Source: Actinacidiphila bryophytorum
GTDB lineage: Bacteria > Actinomycetota > Actinomycetes > Streptomycetales > Streptomycetaceae
NCBI RefSeq assembly: GCF_016916835.1
Contig: NZ_JAFFIX010000021.1
Coordinates: forward strand, 83,758-147,757
Direction of reading: 5' to 3'
DNA: 64,000 nucleotides
Every line of letters begins with the position of its first letter. The first letter of the stretch is position 1. The position numbers were made by a program, and so were the translations under genes. A model generated the notes under the pieces. That model saw only the letters and a list, made by a program, of their open reading frames with translations, had not been told where the DNA came from and did not search any database. Shown here piece after piece: positions 48,645 through 56,834 of the stretch.

Positions 48645-49108
48645 CCGGCGCCCTGGCGGTGCTCGCCGCTCTCGTCGTCGCCGCTGCCCTTGCGGCCCTG
48701 TGGCTGCGCGGGCGCTACCTGGTGGTGACCGTGCACGGCGAGAGCATGCTGCCGACGTACCGGCCCGGCGAGCGGGTGCTGGTGCGCCGGACGCCGGCCG
48801 GCGCGCTGCACGCGGGACAGGTGGTCGTGCTCAGCGGGCACCACGCACCGCCGCCTGAGGCTTTTCCGCCCGGAATGGACAGGACGGCGCCCGCCCCCTG
48901 GATCATCAAGCGCGTCACCGCCGTGCCCGGCGACCCGATCCCCCGCGACACCGTGCCCGCGCTGCGTTCAGAACCGGGTACGCACGTGCCGGCCGGGCGG
49001 CTGGTGGTGCTGGGCGACAACCCGGCTCGCTCGCACGACTCCCGCCGCACCGGCTACGTCGCCGCCGACCGCCTCTACGGCGTCGCGGTGCGCAAACTCG
49101 GCGCCTGA
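48641..49108 (+). CDS. S26-family signal peptidase, locus-dedicated
   Basis: A 155-residue type I signal peptidase. One N-terminal helix (residues 4-22) leads to the catalytic Ser35 in VHGESMLPTYRPGERVLV and Lys90 in IIKRVTAVPGDP, with the late VLGDNPARSHDSR box. All catalytic boxes are present. Coupling to an ABC exporter and the AxA motif in the peptide suggest that it trims the peptide leader. General signal peptidases are usually encoded elsewhere with ribosomal or RNase genes, so this copy looks special-purpose. Confidence 0.9.
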   Translation: MTGALAVLAALVVAAALAALWLRGRYLVVTVHGESMLPTYRPGERVLVRRTPAGALHAGQVVVLSGHHAPPPEAFPPGMDRTAPAPWIIKRVTAVPGDPIPRDTVPALRSEPGTHVPAGRLVVLGDNPARSHDSRRTGYVAADRLYGVAVRKLGA

Positions 49109-49120
49109 ATCCCGGAGGCG

Positions 49121-49798
49121 CTAGGGAAGGCGCCAGTCCACCGGCTGGGCGCCCTGGCGGATCAGCAGGTCGTTGGTCCGGCTGAAGGGGCGCGAGCCGA
49201 AGAAGCCGCGGTCGGCGGACATCGGGGAGGGGTGCGCCGACTCGATCGCGGGGAAGCCGTCGAGGAAGGGCCGCAGATTACGGGCGTCGCGCCCCCACAG
49301 CACCGACACCAGCGGCTTGCCGCGGGCGGCCAGCGCGCGGATCGCCTGCTCGGTGACCTCTTCCCAGCCCTTGCCGCGGTGCGCGGCGGGCTTGCGCGGG
49401 GCGGTGGTCAGCGCCCTGTTCAGCAGCAGCACGCCCTGCCGGGTCCACGGGGTCAGGTCGCCGTTGGAGGGCCGCGGCAGGCCCAGGTCGGTGTTCAGCT
49501 CACGGAAGATGTTCTCCAGGCTGCCCGGCAGCTGGCGCACCTCGGGCGCCACGGAGAAGCTGAGCCCGACCGCCATGCCGGGGGTGGGGTACGGGTCCTG
49601 GCCGACGATCAGCACCCGCACGTCGTCGAAAGGCTGCTGGAAGGCGCGCAGCACGTTCGACCCGGCCGGCAGATAGGTGCGGCCCGCCGCGATCTCCGCG
49701 CGCAGGAAGTCCCCCATCGCCGCGATCCGCCCGGCCACCGGGCGCAGCGCCTCGGCCCATCCCGGCTCGACAAGTTCGCTCAACTCTCTTGCTGCCAC
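49121..49798 (-). CDS. ung: Uracil-DNA glycosylase
   Basis: A 225-residue family 1 UDG. The catalytic water-activating loop is VLIVGQDPYPTPGMAVGLSFS, and the Leu-intercalation motif is HPSPMSADRGFFGSRPFS. It removes uracil from DNA as the first step of base excision repair. The start is GTG 49798; TAGGGT lies 8 nt upstream on the minus strand, consistent with a leaderless mRNA. The gene ends 12 bp from the convergent peptidase gene and marks the right edge of the peptide locus. Confidence 0.95.
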   Translation of the reverse strand: MAARELSELVEPGWAEALRPVAGRIAAMGDFLRAEIAAGRTYLPAGSNVLRAFQQPFDDVRVLIVGQDPYPTPGMAVGLSFSVAPEVRQLPGSLENIFRELNTDLGLPRPSNGDLTPWTRQGVLLLNRALTTAPRKPAAHRGKGWEEVTEQAIRALAARGKPLVSVLWGRDARNLRPFLDGFPAIESAHPSPMSADRGFFGSRPFSRTNDLLIRQGAQPVDWRLP

Positions 49799-49931
49799 GG
49801 CCGATCACCCTACCGGCCCCGCGCGGCGCCCCATGACCGCGCGGCAGGGGCCGCGGCCCCGCCCGCAGGCACGCCGACAGCGGGTGGAAACCTGACCTCC
49901 CCTGACCGGCGCTTGACGGTACTCTGCCCGG

Positions 49932-50771
49932 GTGACAACGCATTCGAATACCCCGGCGGGCTGGTACGCGGACCCGCAAGGCACTCCGAACCTGCTCCGG
50001 TACTGGGACGGCACCCAGTGGACCGAGCACACCAACCCGGGCCAGGTGCCGCAGCAGCAGCAGAGCGGGGGCAGCGCGTGGGAGCTGAACGTCAGCCGCA
50101 CCCCGGACCCGTCGAAGGTGCAGCACCAGGTGCAGCAGCAGGCGGGTGTCTCGCCGACGGCGTACGGCGGCGGCACGCTGTTCACCGAGCCGGTCCTGGT
50201 GGTCAACCAGAAGGCCAAGCTGATCGAGCTGGTCAACGAGTACAGCGTCTTCGACCAGAACGGCCGCACGCTGGGCTCGGTCGTCGAGGTGGGGCAGAGC
50301 ACCGCGAAGAAGGTGCTGCGCTTCGTCTCCAGCGTCGACCAGTTCCTGACCCACAAGCTGGAGGTCAGGGACGCGCAGGGGCAGCCGCACCTGGTGCTGA
50401 CCCGGCCGGCGAAGTTCATCAAGTCCAAGGTGCTGGTGCACCGGGCCAACGGTGAGCCGCTCGGCGAGATCGTCCAGCAGAACGCCTTCGGCAAGATCAA
50501 GTTCGGCTTCATGTACAACGGCCAGCAGATCGGTGCGATCAAGGCGGAGAACTGGCGGGCCTGGAACTTCGCCATCGTCGACCACACCGACACGGAGATC
50601 GCCCGGATCACCAAGACCTGGGAGGGCCTGGCCAAGACGATGTTCACCACGGCGGACAACTACGTGCTGCAGATCCACCGGCAGCTCGCCGATCCGCTGC
50701 TGAGCATGGTCGTCGCCTCCGCCCTGACCGTGGACACCGCCCTCAAGCAGGACTCCCGCGGGCTCGGCTGA
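49932..50771 (+). CDS. DUF2510 plus phospholipid scramblase-like (LURP-one) protein
   Basis: A 279-residue protein. The N-terminal DUF2510 motif is TPAGWYADPQGTPNLLRYWDGTQWTEHT, followed by a Gln-rich linker. The main domain (85-265) is a tubby/LURP-one-like barrel starting LFTEPVLVVNQKAKLIEL and ending with a hydrophobic patch (LSMVVASALTVD). Bacterial members have no proven scramblase activity. TACTCT ends 6 nt before GTG 49932, suggesting a leaderless mRNA. The stop is 4 bp before the next gene, so they share a transcript. Confidence 0.85.
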   Translation: MTTHSNTPAGWYADPQGTPNLLRYWDGTQWTEHTNPGQVPQQQQSGGSAWELNVSRTPDPSKVQHQVQQQAGVSPTAYGGGTLFTEPVLVVNQKAKLIELVNEYSVFDQNGRTLGSVVEVGQSTAKKVLRFVSSVDQFLTHKLEVRDAQGQPHLVLTRPAKFIKSKVLVHRANGEPLGEIVQQNAFGKIKFGFMYNGQQIGAIKAENWRAWNFAIVDHTDTEIARITKTWEGLAKTMFTTADNYVLQIHRQLADPLLSMVVASALTVDTALKQDSRGLG

Positions 50772-50775
50772 GCCA

Positions 50776-51753
50776 GTGCCCGGCACAACGCACTGGGTGC
50801 TCGGCGTCGACTCCGGCGGCTCGGGGGTGCGGGTGGCGATCACCCGCGCCGACGGCTCCGGGGGTCCCGGCGCGGTCGCCGACGACCGGCCGGTGCCCAC
50901 GGGTGAGCGCGGCATCGACGCGGCCGCCCTGCTGGACCGGGTGCTGCCGCGGGTCGCCGGGTTGCTGCGCGAGGTGGCGGCCGACTCGCTGGCCGCGGCA
51001 TGCGTCGGCGCGGCCGGCATGGCCTCGCTCGGCGACGACCTGCGCGCGGCGCTGCCTGCCGCCCTGGAGGACGCTTTCGGGGTACGGGCGCTCGCCCTGG
51101 CCGGCGACGCCGTCACCGCCTACGCGGGCGCGCTGGGGCTGTCCCCGGGTGTAGTGGTCGCGGCGGGCACCGGCCTGATCGCGCTGGGCACCTCGGGTGA
51201 GAGCTGGCGGCGTGCCGACGGCTGGGGCCATCTGCTGGGCGACGCGGGCGGCGGCGCCTGGATCGGCCGGGCCGGCCTGGAGGCGGCCATGCGCGCCCAC
51301 GACGGCAGGGCCGGCGGGTCGGCCGCGCTGCTGGCCCGCGCGCAGCAGCGGTTCGGGCCTGCGGGCGCGATGCCCTCTGTGGTCTACCCGCGCACCGACC
51401 GGCCGGCCGTGCTCGCGTCCTTCGCGCCCGACGTGGCGCAGTGCGCCGCACAGGACCCGGTGGCCTCGGAGATCCTGCGGCAGGCCGCCCAGCACATCCT
51501 GGAGTCGGCCGCGGCCGCCCGCCCGCAGCTGCCGGGCGAGACCCGCGTGGGCCTGGCCGGCGGGCTGTTCAAGATGGGCGAGCCGCTGCTCGGGCCGCTG
51601 CGCGACCAGGCGGAGTGGCTGCTGCCCGACGCGGTCCTGGTGCCCGCCGCGGGCGACCCGCTGGACGGCGCACTGCTGATCGCCCGGGCGCTGCACGAGG
51701 ACCGTCTGACGCTGCCGGTCGACGGTGTGCTGCTGCACGCCGTTCGGCGATAG
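50776..51753 (+). CDS. BadF/BadG-type kinase, N-acetylglucosamine kinase-like
   Basis: A 325-residue ASKHA-fold ATPase. The phosphate 1 motif is VLGVDSGGSGVRVAI, the second is VVVAAGTGLIALG (with GTG of the family), and GWGHLLGDAGGGAWIGRAGLEA matches the glycan kinase site. These proteins phosphorylate N-acetylglucosamine or related amino sugars. The GTG start is 4 bp after the scramblase-like gene's stop. No PTS or chitobiose gene is adjacent, so the source of substrate is not evident. Confidence 0.85.
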   Translation: MPGTTHWVLGVDSGGSGVRVAITRADGSGGPGAVADDRPVPTGERGIDAAALLDRVLPRVAGLLREVAADSLAAACVGAAGMASLGDDLRAALPAALEDAFGVRALALAGDAVTAYAGALGLSPGVVVAAGTGLIALGTSGESWRRADGWGHLLGDAGGGAWIGRAGLEAAMRAHDGRAGGSAALLARAQQRFGPAGAMPSVVYPRTDRPAVLASFAPDVAQCAAQDPVASEILRQAAQHILESAAAARPQLPGETRVGLAGGLFKMGEPLLGPLRDQAEWLLPDAVLVPAAGDPLDGALLIARALHEDRLTLPVDGVLLHAVRR

Positions 51754-51886
51754 CCGCTGCTCAGACGCGTACGATAATGGCCGGGTGACCGAACGTCACC
51801 GGGGAAACGGACAGTTCTGGACAGGTCTGACCTGTCTCGTACCCGGCCGAGCAGGACCGCGCCGCAAGGCGTTAGCATGCGTCGCC

Positions 51887-52777
51887 ATGAGCACTACCAC
51901 AGGCGGTCCCGCCTCCGGCCTTCCCGTTCGCATGCCGCGCCCGCGCCAGACCGGACGCCACCGCCGACCGGAGGCGCTGGCCGCCCCCGAGGGCGCTCCG
52001 GTGCTGGTCCTCGCCGTCCCCGGTACCCCCTCGAAAGCGGCGCTGAGCCTGGCCGAGGAGGTCGTGAGCATCGCCCGCTCCGAGCTGTCGGGGCTCGACC
52101 CGCGGATCGGCTTCGTGGACGGCGAAGGCGACCAGGACAGCGAATTCCCCTCCCTGCGCAGCGTGCTGGACCAGGTCGCGGGCGAGCGGGCGGGCGAGGA
52201 CACCGCGGCGGTCGTGGTGCCGCTGCTGGCCGGCCCCGAGGCGTCTGTGCTGCGCCGGGTGCGGCAGGCCGTCGCCGACAGCAAGGCGCAGGTCGAGCTG
52301 ACCGAGGTGCTCGGCCCGCACCCGCTGCTGGCCGAGGCGCTGCACGTGAGGCTGTCCGAGGCGGGCCTGGCCCGCGCGGACCGGGCGCGGCTGTTCACGG
52401 TGGCCACGGCGGCCGACGGCATCATCCTCGCCACGGTCGGCGGCGAGGAGGCGGCACAGGCCGCGGGCGTGACCGGGCTGCTGCTGGCCGCACGGCTCGC
52501 GGTGCCGGTGCTGGCCGCGGCGCTCGACGAGGACGGCGCCATCGCGCAGGCGGCGGAGCAGCTGCGGGCCTCGGGTTCTGCGACCCTGGCGCTCGCGCCC
52601 TGCCTGATCGGCCCGGAGATCGCCCCGCAGCTGCTGCACACCGCGGCGGCCGAGGCGGGCTGCTCCGGCGCCGACGCGCTCGGCCCCTACCCGGCGGTCG
52701 GCAAGCTGGTGGTCACGCAGTACGCGGCCGCGCTGGGCCTTTCGATGCAGCAGCCGCAGGGGGCGCCCACGCACTGA
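51887..52777 (+). CDS. CbiX-like protein lacking the metal-binding His
   Basis: A 296-residue protein with two chelatase-like halves resembling sirohydrochlorin ferro/cobaltochelatase. The first half starts APVLVLAVPGTPSKAALSLAEEV, where chelatases have an HGS-type motif with the metal-binding His; here it is Pro-Gly. The second half has ATLALAPCLIGPEIAPQLL. Both halves keep the fold pattern, VVVPLLAGPEAS included. It may be non-catalytic or use other residues. TAGCAT (51873-51878) ends 8 nt before ATG 51887. A very long terminator hairpin follows. Confidence 0.75.
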   Translation: MSTTTGGPASGLPVRMPRPRQTGRHRRPEALAAPEGAPVLVLAVPGTPSKAALSLAEEVVSIARSELSGLDPRIGFVDGEGDQDSEFPSLRSVLDQVAGERAGEDTAAVVVPLLAGPEASVLRRVRQAVADSKAQVELTEVLGPHPLLAEALHVRLSEAGLARADRARLFTVATAADGIILATVGGEEAAQAAGVTGLLLAARLAVPVLAAALDEDGAIAQAAEQLRASGSATLALAPCLIGPEIAPQLLHTAAAEAGCSGADALGPYPAVGKLVVTQYAAALGLSMQQPQGAPTH

Positions 52778-52802
52778 CGCCGTCCCCTGGCGGCGGAAGC
52801 AC

Positions 52803-52851
52803 GGCACGGCGGCGGGCGGTCCCTCCTGGAGGGGCCGCCCGCCGCCGTGCC
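52803..52851. terminator. Very long bidirectional terminator hairpin
   Basis: A 23-bp stem with one T-G wobble (52803-52825 with 52829-52851) and a 3-nt loop lies between the convergent CbiX-like (ends 52777) and lactonase (ends 52930) genes. Confidence 0.85.
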
Positions 52852-52929
52852 ACCCGGGCGGGGACACCGCCACGGTTCGGTACGGGTGGCCGTGCGGTCG
52901 GTGCCGCGCGGTCGGTGCGGTCCGTGCGG

Positions 52930-53970
52930 TCAGACGAAGCGCACACAGGACACGGCGGGTACGGGCAGGGAGCCGGCCTGCTCGGGGATGCCGGTGGCCG
53001 GGTCGATGTCGAACCAGGTGACGTCGCCCGAGCGCTCGTTGGCCGCGTAGAGCCGGCTGCCAGACGGGTCGAGGACCAGGTCGCGCGGCCAGTCGCCGCC
53101 GCAGCTCACGGTCGTGAGCAGCTCCAGGTTCTCGCCGCTCTCGTCCAGGCCGAGCACCGCGATGCTGTTGTGGCCGCGGTTGGCCGCCCACGCGAACCGG
53201 CCGTCGTGCGAGACCACCAGCTCCGAGGGGTAGTTCTCGCCTTCCACGCCCTCGGGCAGCACCCGGGTCTCGGACACCGGTCGCAGGCTGCCGCGCTCGG
53301 GGTCCCAGGTGCAGACGGTGACCACCGAGTCCAGTTCGTTCATCACGTAGGCGTGGCGCCCCGCCGGGTGGAAGACCAGGTGGCGCGGGCCGATGCCGGA
53401 GCGCAGGCCGAGCTCCCGCTCGATCTCCAGCTCGCCGGTGGCGGGGTCGAGTTCGCAGACCCGGACCGAGTCGGTGCCCAGGTCCACGCTGACCGCCCAG
53501 CGGCCGCTGGGGTCGGTGAGCACCGCGTGCGCGTGCGGCCCCTGCTGGCGCTGCTGGTTCGGTCCGTCGCCCTCGTGCTCCAGCAGCGAGCGCATCGCGC
53601 CGATGCTGCCGTCCGCCTCGATGCCCAGCACGCTGACGCTGCCCGGTTCCGCGTAGTTGGCGGTCAGCAGGTGGCCGCGGTGGACGGCGAGGTGGGTGGG
53701 GGCGCCGCCGCGCACCGAGACCGGCTTGCCGAGCAGCTTGGGGGCGCCGGGGTCGGCGAGCGAGAAGGCGGCGGCCGCGCCCTCGGGTTCCGTCTCGCTG
53801 ACCGCGTAGAGCGTCCTGCCGTCGGGGGACGCGGTGAGGTAGGACGGGTTGGGCACGTCGGCGGTGTCCCCGAGCGCCACCAGCGCTCCCGTGTCCGGGT
53901 CGACGGTGGCCGTGGTGAGACCGCGCCCACCCGCCGAAGTGAACGACCCGATGTAAACGTGCCCGGCCAC
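52930..53970 (-). CDS. Lactonase family beta-propeller protein
   Basis: A 346-residue seven-bladed propeller of the 6-phosphogluconolactonase (YbhE/Pgl) type. Repeated blade motifs include VPNPSYLTASPDGRTLYAVSE, GPHAHAVLTDPSGRWAVSVDLGTDSV, GIGPRHLVFHPAGRHAYVMNEL and GGDWPRDLVLDPSGSRLYAANERS. No signal peptide, so a cytosolic lactonase is likely. The GTG at 53970 has AGAGG 8 nt upstream. It diverges from an Lrp-type regulator. Confidence 0.88.
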   Translation of the reverse strand: MAGHVYIGSFTSAGGRGLTTATVDPDTGALVALGDTADVPNPSYLTASPDGRTLYAVSETEPEGAAAAFSLADPGAPKLLGKPVSVRGGAPTHLAVHRGHLLTANYAEPGSVSVLGIEADGSIGAMRSLLEHEGDGPNQQRQQGPHAHAVLTDPSGRWAVSVDLGTDSVRVCELDPATGELEIERELGLRSGIGPRHLVFHPAGRHAYVMNELDSVVTVCTWDPERGSLRPVSETRVLPEGVEGENYPSELVVSHDGRFAWAANRGHNSIAVLGLDESGENLELLTTVSCGGDWPRDLVLDPSGSRLYAANERSGDVTWFDIDPATGIPEQAGSLPVPAVSCVRFV

Positions 53971-54199
53971 TGCCGTACCTCTTCCGCCTGATGTCTGTAC
54001 GGCGGCTGAGAGTAGTACCTGACGTCCGGCCCGTCGCCCCCGGGGCCGCCACTGGCCCGCCGATGCGCCTTGCGGCCGGGGCCGTTGGGTGCGGCGGGCG
54101 GGCGCTTGCTGCGGTGATGGCTCAAAGTGGTCGGTCAGGCCCGGGCCATCAGTACGGTGATCTTGAACATCCCGACGACGGCGAGGAGGCCGCGGTCCC

Positions 54200-54748
54200 A
54201 TGCCGCTGGACGCCCTGGACGCCCGCATACTGCGGCTGCTGCTCGACCGGCCGCGCACCAGCGTCCGCGAGTACGCCCGCATCCTGGGCGTCGCCCGCGG
54301 GACCCTGCAGGCCCGGCTGGAGCGGCTGGAACGCGACGGGGTCATCGTCATGGCGGGTCCCCGGGTCTCCCCTGCCGCGCTGGGGCACCCGGTGCTGGCG
54401 TTCGTACGGATCGAGGTCGCCAGGGGCCACCTGGACGACGTGGGCGACGCGCTCGCCTCGGTGCCGGAGATCGTCGAGGCCTTCTCCATCACCGGCAGCG
54501 GCGGCGACCTGCTCACCCGGGTCGTCGCGCGCGACAACGCGCATCTGGAGGGCGTCATCCAGCGGCTCGGGCGGCTGCCCGGGGTGGTGCGGATCCGTAC
54601 CGAGATAGCGCTGAGCGAGCGCGTGGCGCACCGGGTCCTGCCGCTGGTCGAGTCGCTGAGCCCGGCCGAAGGCAGCGACGGCGGCACCCGCGGCGCGGAG
54701 AGCGGGGGCGAGGACGGGAGCGGCGGCGCTCAGCGCGAGGCCAGGTAG
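54200..54748 (+). CDS. Lrp/AsnC-family regulator
   Basis: A 182-residue regulator. The HTH (residues 4-50) is LDARILRLLLDRPRTSVREYARILGVARGTLQARLERLERDGVI, and the C-terminal RAM domain holds VLAFVRIEVARGHLDDVGDALASVPEIVEAFSITGSGGDLLTRVVARD. A Gly/Glu-rich tail of about 30 residues overlaps the convergent DJ-1 gene by 19 bp. Ligand is probably an amino acid. No nearby amino-acid gene points to a target. Confidence 0.87.
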   Translation: MPLDALDARILRLLLDRPRTSVREYARILGVARGTLQARLERLERDGVIVMAGPRVSPAALGHPVLAFVRIEVARGHLDDVGDALASVPEIVEAFSITGSGGDLLTRVVARDNAHLEGVIQRLGRLPGVVRIRTEIALSERVAHRVLPLVESLSPAEGSDGGTRGAESGGEDGSGGAQREAR

Positions 54749-55347
54749 TCCTTCGCGGCCTGCGGGGCCTTGGTGTACGACCCGGCGTCGAAGGGCGGCT
54801 GCGGGTCGTACTCGATGGCCAACTGGAAGGCCTGGGCCGCGACGGGTCCCGCGATCAGCTCGGCCAGCCGCAGCGCCATGTCGATGCCGGACGACACACC
54901 GGCGGCGGTGACGATCCGGCCCTGCTCGACGACCCGCTGCTCGGTGTACCTGGCGCCGTACGCCTCCAGCAGGTCGGTGGCGCTCCAGTGGGTGGTCGCA
55001 TGGAGGTCCTTGAGCAGCCCTGCCGCGCCGAGCAGCAGCGAGCCGGTGCACACCGACGTGGTCCAGCCCGCGGTGGCGTCGATCCGCCTGATCCAGTCCA
55101 GCAGCGCCTCGTTGCCGAGGTTCGCACGGGCGCCGGGGCCGCCGGGCACGACCAGGACGTCGGCGGCGGTGACGTCGGCGAAGGCCGCGGTGGCGGTGAG
55201 CGTGAGCATCCCGGCCCCGTCGGTGACCGGTCCGGCCTCGGCGGCGGCGAAGACCACGTCGGCGTCCGGCAGCATCCGCAGGACCTCGTAGGGGCCGACG
55301 GCGTCGAGTGCGGTGAGGCCGTCGAAGACCGGGAAGACGATGCGCAT
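54730..55347 (-). CDS. DJ-1/PfpI family protein
   Basis: A 205-residue DJ-1/PfpI-fold protein. The nucleophile elbow is TTSVCTGSLLLGAAGLL, with Cys in the expected place, and the early Asp/Glu motif is FPVFDGLTALDAVGPYEVL. The sequence resembles isocyanide hydratase and the sensor half of GlxA regulators. Function unknown; hydratase or glyoxalase-like chemistry is known in the family. ATG 55347; the next gene upstream on the same strand starts a GlxA-type regulator with a related domain. Confidence 0.85.
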   Translation of the reverse strand: MRIVFPVFDGLTALDAVGPYEVLRMLPDADVVFAAAEAGPVTDGAGMLTLTATAAFADVTAADVLVVPGGPGARANLGNEALLDWIRRIDATAGWTTSVCTGSLLLGAAGLLKDLHATTHWSATDLLEAYGARYTEQRVVEQGRIVTAAGVSSGIDMALRLAELIAGPVAAQAFQLAIEYDPQPPFDAGSYTKAPQAAKDYLASR

Positions 55348-55486
55348 GGCGGTGGCCCTTCTGGCCGGGGACACCGGCCGGGTGATGGATACGACGGGAT
55401 ACGGGATACGGGTGCGGGTACGGGTACGGGGTACGGGGTACGGCCGGCTGTGCGGTGCCGCAGGCCCGCGTGCTCGGGGCCGGGGC

Positions 55487-56479
55487 TCAGCCGGCGGCGG
55501 AGTGCGGGGCGAAACGCCTGCGGTATTCGCCCGGCGTGACCTGGACGGCGCGCTTGAAGCTGCGCTGGAGGGTCTCGCGGGTGCCGTAGCCACAGGCGCG
55601 TGCCACCGCCTCGACGGTGGTGCCGGTGGACTCCAGCAGGCGGCGGGCGGCCTCCACCCGCGCGCTCTCGACAAATGCAGCCGGTGTGCGGCCGGTCTCG
55701 GCGCGGAAGACCCGGGTGAAGTGGCGCTCGCTCATCCCGGCCCTGGCCGCGAGCGCCGGGACACCGAGGTCGTCGGCCAGGTGGTCGGCGACCCAGTCGA
55801 GTACGTCGCGCAGCGGCTGCCGCTCTGGCCGCCGGGCGGCCAGCTGCGCGCTGAACTGCGCCTGGCCGCCGGGGCGCTGCACGAACATCACCAGCTGCCT
55901 GGCCACCGCCCTGGCCACCTCGGGGCCGTCGTCCGCCTCGACCATGGCCAGGGCGAGGTCGATACCGGCGGTGACGCCCGCCGACGTCCACAGGTCGCCG
56001 TCGCGGACGAAGATCGGGTCGGGGTCGACGGCGGCAGCGGGATGGCGCTGCGCGAGCAGATCGCACGCCGACCAGTGCGTGACGACCCGCCGCCCCTCGA
56101 GCAGCCCGGCGGCCCCGAGCAGGAAGGCGCCGCTGCACACCGAGGCGGTGCGGCGGGCCCGCCGTGATGTGCGGGCGAACCAGTCCACGAACTCGGCGTC
56201 CTGGCACGCCTGGTGGACGCCCCGGCCGCCGACCGCGACGAGGGTGTCGACCGGCCCCGTGACCTCGCCCGCGGTCAGGGTCGGGGTCACCGTGATGCCG
56301 CCGCTGCTGGCGACGGGGCCGGGCGCCGCCGCCACGGTGTCCACGGCGACCCCCTGGCCCGCCGCCCCGGCTGCCCCGGCCGCCAGCCGCCCGGCCTGGA
56401 CGAAGACCTCGTTCGGGCCTGCGAGGTCGAGCAGCTGGAAGCCGGGGAAAACGGCGAAGACGATGCGGCGGCTGGTCAT
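55487..56479 (-). CDS. GlxA-type regulator (DJ-1 domain plus AraC HTH)
   Basis: A 330-residue AraC-family regulator. Residues 1-190 are a DJ-1/PfpI-like domain (VFPGFQLLDLAGPNEVF, TASVCSGAFLLGAAGLL with the Cys kept). Residues 225-325 are two AraC HTHs (GVPALAARAGMSERHFTRVFRAETGRTPAAFVESARVEAARRLL and TVEAVARACGYGTRETLQRSFKRAVQVTPGEYRRRF). The adjacent DJ-1 gene 140 bp downstream on the same strand is a plausible target. Start ATG 56479. It diverges from the GH35 gene across 355 bp. Confidence 0.9.
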   Translation of the reverse strand: MTSRRIVFAVFPGFQLLDLAGPNEVFVQAGRLAAGAAGAAGQGVAVDTVAAAPGPVASSGGITVTPTLTAGEVTGPVDTLVAVGGRGVHQACQDAEFVDWFARTSRRARRTASVCSGAFLLGAAGLLEGRRVVTHWSACDLLAQRHPAAAVDPDPIFVRDGDLWTSAGVTAGIDLALAMVEADDGPEVARAVARQLVMFVQRPGGQAQFSAQLAARRPERQPLRDVLDWVADHLADDLGVPALAARAGMSERHFTRVFRAETGRTPAAFVESARVEAARRLLESTGTTVEAVARACGYGTRETLQRSFKRAVQVTPGEYRRRFAPHSAAG

Positions 56480-56653
56480 GGCTCCATCGTGGGTGCGCGC
56501 CGCGATGGCGGCAAGGACAGCCTTATGACGATTCCCGCCATCCCGACGCGGCATGACCGGCGTGGCACGGTCGGCGCATGGCACCGTGAGAGCGATCCCA
56601 CGCTTCGGACTGACACATGCTCACCACCAGGTGATATGCACACCACATGCTCT

Positions 56654-56682
56654 TGGCATCGATAACATCGATGTGCCAGAGT
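56654..56682 (+). promoter_or_regulatory. GH35 promoter with embedded palindrome
   Basis: TTGGCA (56654-56659), 17 bp and CAGAGT (56677-56682) form a promoter candidate. The spacer contains CATCGATAACATCGATG (56657-56673), a 7-3-7 perfect palindrome, A/T-rich and LacI-like. The leader to ATG 56835 would be about 145 nt. This is the only clear signal in the 355-bp gap 56480-56834. Confidence 0.5.
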
Positions 56683-56834
56683 TCCCCGGGGGCCATGCAG
56701 AGCGGGCAGAGCCGGCATGGGCGAACCGAAAGGTCGTGGGAGTGGAGCCGTCAACGCACGAGCAGGTCGTGGTGTCCTTCCGCGGGGTGGCCACGGGCGT
56801 GGCCGCGCCGGTGCGTGGCAGGGCTGCCGGGCAC

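Noticed and set aside
54149..55051. Minus-strand frame overlapping the Lrp gene
   Set aside because: Arg/Ala-rich shadow of the Lrp and DJ-1 genes with no independent ribosome site.
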